From positions 1 through 6,137 of the forward strand of contig CAIUDS010000550.1 of the NCBI GenBank assembly GCA_903897985.1: a stretch of 6,137 bases of DNA, in the 5' to 3' direction. Of this stretch, positions 1-5,068 are shown piece after piece; positions within the stretch are counted from its first letter, which is position 1, and each line of letters begins with the position of its first letter. This stretch comes from an uncultured delta proteobacterium. GTDB lineage: Bacteria > RBG-13-61-14 > DRUE01. Made by a program: the position numbers and the translations under genes. The notes under the pieces were generated by a model that was not told where the DNA came from, ran no database searches, and saw only the letters and a list, made by a program, of their open reading frames with translations.

Positions 1-1092
1 ATGTGCGCAACGAATACCCGCTCGCGGTAAAGAACCTGGCCATCGCCCTGGACCAGGCCCGGGCATACGGCCTGCTCGGGCAGAACATCCTGGGCTCCGG
101 TTTTGACTTTGACATCCGCATCTCCCGCGGGGGGCGGCGCCTTCATCTGCGGCGAGTCCACTGCGCTGGTGGCGAGCCTCGAGGGAAAAATGGGCGAGCC
201 CCGGCCCAAGCATATCCACACCGTGGTGAACGGCTTGAACGGCCGGCCGACAAACCTCAATAATGTCGAGACCTGGGCCAATATCCCGCGCATCATCAAT
301 AACGGCGCCAAAGCCTTTGCCAAGATCGGAACCGACGGTTCCAAGGGCACCAAAATCTTCTCGCTGGTGGGCAAGATCAATAACACCGGCTTGGTCGAGG
401 TGCCCATGGGGATCACGCTCCGCGAGATCGTCTATGACATCGGCGGCGGCATCCCGAACAAAAAGAAATTCAAGGCCGTGCAGACCGGCGGCCCCTCCGG
501 CGGCTGCATTCCGGAGAAGCTGCTGGACCTGCCCGTGGACTTTGACGAGTTGACCAAGGTCGGCTCGATGATGGGCTCGGGCGGCATGATCGTGATGGAC
601 CAGGACACCTGCATGGTGGATGTGGCGAAATATTTCATCAAGTTCCTGACCGAGGAGTCGTGCGGGAAATGCGTGCCCTGCCGCGAGGGCCTGGACCGGA
701 TGCTGGATATCCTGACCGACATCACCGAGGGCAAGGGCAAGCCCGGGGATGTCGAGTTGATGGAGGAACTCGGGACCATGATCCGGGAAACCTCGCTGTG
801 CGCCCTGGGCCGGACCTCGGCCAACCCCGTGCTCAGCACCATCGCCTATTTCCGCAAGGAATATGACGCCCATATCAAGGACCGGAAATGCCCGGCGCAT
901 GTGTGCAAGTCCCTCATCACCTTCTCGGTGGACAAAGAAAATTGCAACGGCTGCACCAAATGCGCCAAGGTTTGCCCGGAAGGGGCCGCGACCGGGGCCA
1001 AGAAAAAGGTCCATAAAATCAGCCAGGCGCTCTGCATCAAGTGCGGCTTGTGCAAGGACGCCTGCAAGTTTGACGCGATCGTGGTGGTGTGA
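1..1092 (+). CDS. NuoF/HndC/HydB-type NADH-binding flavoprotein subunit, C-terminal part, with an apparent frameshift
   Basis: This subunit should oxidise NAD(P)H via FMN and pass electrons through Fe-S clusters in a soluble cytoplasmic complex. The window opens inside a Tyr codon; reading from base 3 gives VRNEYPLAV...[14 protein letters not shown], a NuoF signature. Sense then continues one frame over as [13 protein letters not shown]...GEPRPKH...[11 protein letters not shown], so the real protein crosses frames at the G-run at 129-134; about 362 residues are visible after correction. Next come an SLBB-like region (around 355-460), the cluster-binding motif [12 protein letters not shown] (Cys codons 661, 670, 679) with its distal Cys in TSLCALG (799), then CPAHVC, and a C-terminal ferredoxin domain with Cys codons 943, 952, 961, 973 and 1033, 1042, 1051, 1063. 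That tail separates HndC/HydB types from plain complex I NuoF. About 230 N-terminal residues (thioredoxin-like domain, glycine-rich nucleotide loop) lie upstream. Family assignment is firm; the electron acceptor is inferred from the downstream genes. Confidence 0.93.
129..134 (+). other. G6 homopolymer at which the reading frame shifts in the NuoF-like gene
   Basis: Six consecutive G residues mark the point where conserved NuoF sequence moves from the frame starting at base 3 to the frame starting at base 1. Removing one G gives an unbroken [16 protein letters not shown], which matches the family. The upstream frame runs to an unrelated stop at 261-263, and the downstream ATG at 103 encodes non-family residues (MTLTSASPA) before rejoining the family sequence. 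Both sides are otherwise well preserved and the gene has no other lesion in the window, so a sequencing or assembly indel is most likely. A recent null mutation or programmed slippage is less likely. Confidence 0.85.
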
Positions 1093-1096
1093 AGTT

Positions 1097-1116
1097 CGCG
1101 GACAAGAGTGTCCGCG
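1097..1116 (+). repeat. Perfect 8-bp palindromic hairpin in the intergenic gap (REP-like)
   Basis: CGCGGACA (1097-1104) and TGTCCGCG (1109-1116) are exact reverse complements around an AGAG loop, five bases after the stop codon of the NuoF-like gene. No T-run follows (the next bases are CCCCTAG), so it is not a classical intrinsic terminator. Short GC-rich palindromes of this kind often occur as dispersed intergenic repeats and can protect or attenuate mRNA within an operon. The hairpin itself is seen directly; the REP-like nature is inference. Confidence 0.6.
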
Positions 1117-1145
1117 CCCCTAGAAGATGAGAAAGAGAGAAAGAA

Positions 1146-1808
1146 ATGATTGAACTGAGCATTGACGGAGTGAAGACTCGGGTGGAAGAGGGCGCCACCG
1201 TGCTGGATGCCGCCCGGACTATGGGGATCGTCATCCCCACCCTCTGCCATTACCCGGGACTGAGCAACTACGGCGAATGTCGGGTGTGCATGGTCGAGGT
1301 GAAGGGCAAGAAGAGTTCGCTCGAGGCCAGTTGCACCATGCCGGTGGAGCCGGGACTCGAGATCGTCACCAACTCCCCGCGGGTTCGGAAGGCGCGCAAG
1401 ATGGTGGTCGAGCTGCTCCTGTCCGCCTGCCCCAAGTCCAAGAAACTTCAGGATCTGGCCGCGGCCATGGGCGTGAACCAGGTCCGGTTCAAGATCAAGG
1501 AAAAAAACTGCATCCTGTGCGGCCGCTGCGTGCGTTACTGCGAGGAGCAGATGCAATCCGGCGGGATCGGGTTCATCGGGAGAGGCACCGGCCGCAAGGT
1601 CGGGACCGCGTTCGGGGAGATGCCCAAGGAATGCCGGCACTGCGGCGGGTGCGAATGGGTCTGCCCGGTGTGCGAGCAGGCCTGCAACGCCAACAGCCTG
1701 GTCAACGGCATCTGCGGCGGGTGCCTGAACCTGGCGGTGGTGGAAACCTGCCCGGTGTGCGTTAAATGCTCGGAGGCGGTGGGACCCAGGGGACATAAAA
1801 CATATTGA
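1146..1808 (+). CDS. HoxU/NuoG-N-terminal-like [2Fe-2S] plus [4Fe-4S] electron-transfer protein
   Basis: This 220-residue protein should carry electrons between the NuoF-like flavoprotein and the next subunit, GltB2-like, in the cytoplasm. Residues 1-78 form a plant-type ferredoxin fold with [2Fe-2S] ligands C34, C45, C48 and C63 (LCHYPGLSNYGECRVCMVEV). In the linker the usual His/Cys3 [4Fe-4S] motif of NuoG and HoxU is absent: LLLSACPKSKKLQDLAAAMGV keeps a single Cys (C95). A dicluster ferredoxin segment follows: C122, C125, C128, C132 (NCILCGRCVRYC) and C163, C166, C169, C173 (ECRHCGGCEWVC). The tail (174-220) then adds seven more cysteines at 176, 180, 190, 193, 202, 205 and 208, which I do not recognise from standard HoxU. 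No membrane segment is visible. The ATG follows a purine-rich stretch (GAGAAAGAGAGAAAG), a weak ribosome site. The gene lies 53 bp after the NuoF-like gene and 49 bp before the GltB2-like gene, so it is probably co-transcribed with both. Confidence 0.9.
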   Translation: MIELSIDGVKTRVEEGATVLDAARTMGIVIPTLCHYPGLSNYGECRVCMVEVKGKKSSLEASCTMPVEPGLEIVTNSPRVRKARKMVVELLLSACPKSKKLQDLAAAMGVNQVRFKIKEKNCILCGRCVRYCEEQMQSGGIGFIGRGTGRKVGTAFGEMPKECRHCGGCEWVCPVCEQACNANSLVNGICGGCLNLAVVETCPVCVKCSEAVGPRGHKTY

Positions 1809-1844
1809 AGCCATTTGGGAACGATAAAAATCTGGAGAAATCAG

Positions 1845-1852
1845 AAGGAGGT
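1845..1852 (+). promoter_or_regulatory. Strong Shine-Dalgarno site for the GltB2-like gene
   Basis: AAGGAGGT ends five bases before the ATG at 1858, a near-perfect anti-16S match. It fixes the start of the downstream gene and contrasts with the weak purine-rich site of the preceding gene, which suggests higher translation of the synthase core. Confidence 0.8.
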
Positions 1853-1857
1853 TTACG

Positions 1858-3438
1858 ATGACACTGACAAGGTATAATGCGACCGCGGCGACCCTATCCA
1901 AGAACCGGACCGGGAGCGACTGGTGCCCGTTCTCGGGGATGTGCGTGACCTGCGTGGACGGCTGCATCGGCATGTGCGAGATCGGCAAAAGCGCGTACCG
2001 CGGCCACGAGGTGCTCTATCCGCAGCCCTTCGGCATCATCACCGCGGCTTCCCAGAAGGACTATCCGGTGGACCTGTCCCATTTCAACATCATGGGCACC
2101 GCGGTCGGCGCGGTCGGGATCGAGGCCTCTTCAGAAAAGGCCATCTTCCCGTCGGTGGACCTCGAGACCAAGCTCGGCTCCAACGGCAACGCCATGAAGC
2201 TGAAGCTGCCATTCATCATCCCCGGCCTGGGCTCCACCGATGTGGCCCGCCTTAACTGGGAAGGCCTGGCCATCGGCTCCGCCATTTCCGGCACCCCCCT
2301 CACCATCGGCGAGAATGTCTGCGGAATGGATGTCGAGTCCAAAATTAAAAACGGAAGAGTGATCCATTCCCCGGAACTCGAGCGCCGGGTCAAAATGTAT
2401 CAGGAATGGGCCAAGGACGGCTACGGCGACATCATCATCCAGGCCAATGTCGAAGACACCACCCTGGCCATCCAGGAATATGCCCTCGATAAACTCGGCG
2501 CGCAAACCGTCGAGCTGAAATGGGGACAGGGCGCCAAGGACATCGGCGGCGAGGTCAAGATCAAGAACCTGGAAAAGGCGCAACTGTTGCGGAAACGCGG
2601 CTACATCGTGCTGCCGGATCCGCTGGACCCCGCGGTGGTCGAGGACTTCAAGAAAGGGACCTTCACCGAGTTTGAGCGCCATTCGCGCGTGGGCATGGTC
2701 ACGGAAGAAGGCTTTATGAGCCGGGTTGAGGAACTGCGGAAAGCCGGCGCCAAACGGATCGCCTTGAAGACCGGGGCCTACCGGCCCGCGGACCTGGCCC
2801 GCGCGGTCAAGTTCTCGTCGCTGGCCAAGATTGACTACCTCACGGTGGACGGCGCCGGCGGCGGCACCGGCATGAGCCCCTGGAGAATGATGAATGAATG
2901 GGGTATTCCCAGCATCGAGTTGTGGTCTCTGACTTATGAATACTGCCAGCGGCTGGATAAAAAAGGCGCCTATATCCCGGACCTCGTGTTCGCCGGCGGC
3001 ATCTGCCTGGAAGACCAGATCTTCAAGGCCGTGTCCCTGGGCGCCCCTTATGTCAAGGCCGTGGGCATGGCCCGCGGACCCATTGCCGCAGCCATGGTCG
3101 GAAAGACCATCGGCAAGGCCATTGACTCCGGAGACCTGCCGGTTTATCTCGAGCGGTTTGGAAAGACCCGCGAGGCCATCTTCGTGACCGCGGAAAAACT
3201 TAAACGCGACTACGGCAAGGACTACAAGAAAATCCCCACCTCCGCCATCGCCCTCTACACCTATTACGAGCGCCTGGCCCAGGGGCTCCGACAGCTCATG
3301 GCCGGAAACCGCAAGTTCGCCGTCAAACACATTGAACGCAACGACATCGGAACCCTCACCCGCGAAGCCTCCCGCCTGAGCGGAATCCCCATGGTCTCGG
3401 AACTCGACCAGGAAGAGGTGGATAAAATCCTCGGATAA
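1858..3438 (+). CDS. gltB: FMN-binding glutamate synthase core subunit (GltB2-like)
   Basis: This 526-residue protein is the synthase (2-oxoglutarate amination) domain of glutamate synthase encoded as a stand-alone subunit, as in archaeal-type split enzymes. It is expected to bind FMN in a TIM barrel. Diagnostic stretches are PQPFGIITAAS, GENVCGMD (151-158), ELKWGQGAKDIGGEV (about 219-233), LKTGAYRPADLA, the glycine-rich VDGAGGGTGMSP (330-341) and FAGGICLEDQIFKAVSLGA (378-396) leading into VGMARGP. The N-terminus carries five closely spaced cysteines, C23, C29, C32, C36 and C40 (WCPFSGMCVTCVDGCIGMC), probably an Fe-S or electron-entry site. The CxxxxC-type [3Fe-4S] motif that follows the flavin region in classical GltB (RTCHxNTCPVG type) is absent; GMARGPIAAAMVG stands in its place. 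The glutaminase domain is on a separate gene (from 5056); the GXGXG domain is not in the window. The start is fixed by the AAGGAGGT ribosome site. The gene ends its operon, followed by a terminator. The family is sure; glutamate synthase activity rather than a related FMN oxidoreductase role is inferred from homology and context. Confidence 0.93.
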   Translation: MTLTRYNATAATLSKNRTGSDWCPFSGMCVTCVDGCIGMCEIGKSAYRGHEVLYPQPFGIITAASQKDYPVDLSHFNIMGTAVGAVGIEASSEKAIFPSVDLETKLGSNGNAMKLKLPFIIPGLGSTDVARLNWEGLAIGSAISGTPLTIGENVCGMDVESKIKNGRVIHSPELERRVKMYQEWAKDGYGDIIIQANVEDTTLAIQEYALDKLGAQTVELKWGQGAKDIGGEVKIKNLEKAQLLRKRGYIVLPDPLDPAVVEDFKKGTFTEFERHSRVGMVTEEGFMSRVEELRKAGAKRIALKTGAYRPADLARAVKFSSLAKIDYLTVDGAGGGTGMSPWRMMNEWGIPSIELWSLTYEYCQRLDKKGAYIPDLVFAGGICLEDQIFKAVSLGAPYVKAVGMARGPIAAAMVGKTIGKAIDSGDLPVYLERFGKTREAIFVTAEKLKRDYGKDYKKIPTSAIALYTYYERLAQGLRQLMAGNRKFAVKHIERNDIGTLTREASRLSGIPMVSELDQEEVDKILG

Positions 3439-3458
3439 TTCAAAAACCTCAAGAAATG

Positions 3459-3493
3459 AACGGGGCGGCCCTGAAAAGCCGCCCCGTTTTTTT
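3459..3493 (+). terminator. Rho-independent terminator after the GltB2-like gene
   Basis: A perfect 11-bp stem, AACGGGGCGGC (3459-3469) with GCCGCCCCGTT (3478-3488), closes an 8-nt loop (CCTGAAAA) and runs into seven T residues (3487-3493). It starts 21 bases after the stop codon. It should end the NuoF-HoxU-GltB2 transcript and so separates it from the HdrBC-GltB1 unit. Confidence 0.93.
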
Positions 3494-3607
3494 CATTATC
3501 CTTCCCCCGTCTCGTTGCCATTAGCTCTCATATTTGTTACTTTTTACACTTTTGTCATATATTTTGCCCCACCCTAACCAACCCGTTTTTTGGCATAACA
3601 TGCTGAT

Positions 3608-3620
3608 ATTGTTGCACAAT
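3608..3620 (+). promoter_or_regulatory. Small inverted repeat just upstream of the -24 element, possible regulator site
   Basis: ATTGT-TGC-ACAAT is a perfect 5-bp inverted repeat with a 3-bp centre, ending seven bases before the -24 box. Its position, about 40 bp upstream of the predicted transcript start, would suit a repressor or a factor that competes with polymerase. Sigma-54 activators usually bind further away. It is short enough to arise by chance in AT-rich sequence. Confidence 0.25.
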
Positions 3621-3626
3621 CAATTT

Positions 3627-3642
3627 TGGCACAGCTATTGCA
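3627..3642 (+). promoter_or_regulatory. Sigma-54 (RpoN) -24/-12 promoter for the HdrBC-GltB1 unit
   Basis: TGGCACA (3627-3633), GCTA, then TTGCA (3638-3642) matches the sigma-54 consensus TGGCAC-N5-TTGC. The invariant GG (3628-3629) and GC (3640-3641) are separated by exactly 10 bp. It lies in the only long AT-rich gap, after a terminator, on the same strand as the downstream genes. Transcription would start near 3653, giving a leader of about 64 nt. Sigma-54 promoters need an NtrC/Fis-family activator; nitrogen control would suit glutamate synthase genes, but which activator acts here is unknown. Confidence 0.8.
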
Positions 3643-3680
3643 TTTATTTTTCTCGGAATGGTTTCCACAAAAAGACATAG

Positions 3681-3703
3681 GCGGCAGCGCGCCGCGCGCG
3701 CGC
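3681..3703 (+). other. GC-rich leader hairpin and alternating GC tract directly before the ribosome site
   Basis: GCGGC (3681-3685) pairs with GCCGC (3691-3695) around AGCGC. The region continues as an alternating purine-pyrimidine run, GCGCGC-C-GCGCGCGCGC (3687-3703), which ends at the AGAGGAAG ribosome site (3704-3711). In the transcript several competing GC stems can form next to the ribosome site, and the DNA is prone to Z-form. The sharp change from the AT-rich promoter segment is striking. A regulatory role is inference. Confidence 0.4.
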
Positions 3704-3716
3704 AGAGGAAGATAAA

Positions 3717-5054
3717 ATGCCGTATATGATGTTCTGGGGATGTCACATCCCGGCGCGGTTCCCGCACCTCGAGCATTCGATGAAAAAGGCGCTGGGCGCG
3801 CTGGGAATACAATATTCCGAGAGCGACCGGTTCACCTGCTGTCCGGAAAATTTCGGCGTCAAGGCCATCGGTCATTATTCCTGGCTGCTGACCGCGGGCA
3901 GGAATCTGGCGGTCGCGGAAAGCAGCGGCCTGGACCTGGTCAGCGCATGCAACGGCTGCTACTCGACGCTCAAGAGCGCTTGGGCGGAGTTGCGCTCCGA
4001 CAGCATGGCGCGCATGAGCCTGAATCATGCGCTGGCCCGGGTGGGCATGGAATACCGGGGCACGGTTAAGGTCCGGCATTTCCTCGAGGCGCTTCACGAG
4101 GATATCAGCCCGGCCGGGATCAAACGCAAGATTCGGAGGTCTCTTCAGGGTCTTAAAATCGCCACTCATCCCGGCTGCCATCTGCTCCGGCCGTCCACCC
4201 ACCTCCGCTTTGACGAGCCGTTCGTAGCCGCCAAGTTCGACCAACTCATCGCGGCCACCTGCGCCGAGCCCATTCCATATGCCTCCAAGTTCCTCTGCTG
4301 CGGAGGCTCGTTCAACTATTGCGGGGAAGAGGAGCTCTCGCTCTCCGCGGTCCGGACCAAACTGAAAGAACTCAGCGAGTTGAAAGTTGACGCATTGGTC
4401 ACGGGCTGCCCGACCTGCTACAGCCAGTTCGACCAGGGCCAGATGCTCCTGAACCGCGCCGGCGAAAAATTTTCCATCCCGGTTCTTTATTACACCGAGC
4501 TGCTGGGACTGGCGCTGGGCCTGAGCGCGCAAGAGCTGGCTCTGGACCGGCACCGCATCCCGGTGGACAGCCTGCTGGCCCGGCTGGCGCAGAAAGAGAG
4601 CGAGGCCGCGCCGGTCAAGGGAATCCTAGATCTGCAGATGATGCGGCAATGCGTGGCCTGCTCGGCGTGCAAGGACGACTGCCCCGCGGCCAAGATCAGC
4701 AACGAGGCCTTCTCGCCCCACCGGGTTTTGCAGCAGCTCCTGGAGGGGAAGTTGGAGGAAGTGCTCGGGTCTCAAGAAATCTGGCAATGCCTGGACTGCT
4801 ACACCTGCGAGGAAATGTGCGGACAGGCGATCGGCATGAACCGCTTCTTCCGGCAACTCCGCGAGTTGGCCCTGGCTAAAGGCCTGGCCCCGGAAGCGGT
4901 CTCGGCCGCGGTGGATTTGTTCCGCAAGTCCGGCTCGGTGACCAAGCCCAGCTCGGTCATGCGCAAGAAGCTTGGGCTGAACGAACTCAAGGCCGGCGGC
5001 GACGCGGAACTTAAAGAAATGCTTTCCAGCCTGGAAACGAAGGAGAAGAAGTAA
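3717..5054 (+). CDS. HdrB-HdrC fusion: two CCG domains plus dicluster [4Fe-4S] ferredoxin domain
   Basis: This 445-residue protein resembles heterodisulfide reductase subunits B and C in one chain. Residues 1-265 are HdrB-like, with two CCG motifs: C9, C41-C42, C78, C81 (CX31CCX35CXXC) and C154, C194-C195, C231, C234 (CX39CCX35CXXC). In HdrB these bind the two non-cubane [4Fe-4S] clusters that cleave disulfides. Residues ~305-375 are HdrC-like, with C312, C315, C318, C322 (CVACSACKDDCP) and C358, C361, C364, C368 (CLDCYTCEEMC), two cubane clusters expected to feed electrons to the CCG part. The tail (375-445) is helical in character and lysine-rich at the end. No membrane helix is visible, so a soluble cytoplasmic protein is expected. 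The ATG follows AGAGGAAG with good spacing and sits behind a sigma-54 promoter; the next gene starts one base after the stop. No HdrA is in the window. The substrate is unknown: it could reduce a thiol-disulfide carrier or act purely as an electron relay to the glutamate synthase. HdrD and GlpC, by contrast, place the ferredoxin part first. Confidence 0.92.
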   Translation: MPYMMFWGCHIPARFPHLEHSMKKALGALGIQYSESDRFTCCPENFGVKAIGHYSWLLTAGRNLAVAESSGLDLVSACNGCYSTLKSAWAELRSDSMARMSLNHALARVGMEYRGTVKVRHFLEALHEDISPAGIKRKIRRSLQGLKIATHPGCHLLRPSTHLRFDEPFVAAKFDQLIAATCAEPIPYASKFLCCGGSFNYCGEEELSLSAVRTKLKELSELKVDALVTGCPTCYSQFDQGQMLLNRAGEKFSIPVLYYTELLGLALGLSAQELALDRHRIPVDSLLARLAQKESEAAPVKGILDLQMMRQCVACSACKDDCPAAKISNEAFSPHRVLQQLLEGKLEEVLGSQEIWQCLDCYTCEEMCGQAIGMNRFFRQLRELALAKGLAPEAVSAAVDLFRKSGSVTKPSSVMRKKLGLNELKAGGDAELKEMLSSLETKEKK

Positions 5055-5068
5055 ATTGCAGAGCAATT
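5054..5068 (+). promoter_or_regulatory. Hairpin spanning the stop/TTG-start junction of HdrBC and GltB1-like genes
   Basis: AATTGC (5054-5059) and GCAATT (5063-5068) form a perfect 6-bp stem with an AGA loop. The stem contains the last base of the TAA stop and the TTG start codon (5056-5058). Together with a ribosome site (AGGAG, 5041-5045) inside the upstream coding end, this suggests translational coupling, where ribosomes finishing HdrBC open the structure. The stem is AT-rich and weak, so the effect may be modest. Confidence 0.4.

Noticed and set aside
103..135. ATG at 103 as the start of the NuoF-like gene
   Set aside because: The residues from 103 to the G-run (MTLTSASPA) do not belong to the family, while the other frame over the same bases reads as NuoF (FDFDIRIS). 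The gene continues upstream past the window edge.
1665..1808. Frameshift as an explanation for the cysteine-rich tail of the HoxU-like protein
   Set aside because: The alternative frames give no recognisable ferredoxin continuation, and the cysteine spacing in the open frame is regular, so the tail was kept as real pending read-level checks.
846..1988. Long minus-strand open frame
   Set aside because: It is antisense to three well-supported plus-strand ends and starts, has no recognisable domain, and reflects the GC-rich codon bias.
2131..3330. 399-codon minus-strand open frame
   Set aside because: It lies wholly opposite the conserved GltB2-like gene; composition and lack of family motifs mark it as a shadow.
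3591..3603. Second sigma-54-like match TGGCAT...TGC
   Set aside because: The GG and GC are separated by 8 bp instead of the required 10, so it should not function as a -24/-12 promoter.
3618..3630. IHF half-site AATCAA before the -24 box
   Set aside because: The first half matches WATCAA but the TTR half is GGC, and the site would overlap the promoter element.
3613..3641. Sigma-70 reading with TTGCAC as -35
   Set aside because: At 17-bp spacing the -10 hexamer would be TATTGC, a poor match, whereas the overlapping sigma-54 element is near perfect.
3439..3716. Small gene, tRNA or CRISPR array in the intergenic gap
   Set aside because: No start codon with a ribosome site and sustained frame, no cloverleaf and no spaced direct repeats; only the terminator, promoter and leader structures are supported.
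3555..4553. 332-codon minus-strand open frame covering the promoter and the start of the HdrBC fusion
   Set aside because: It opposes both CCG motifs of a clearly real gene and has no recognisable features of its own.
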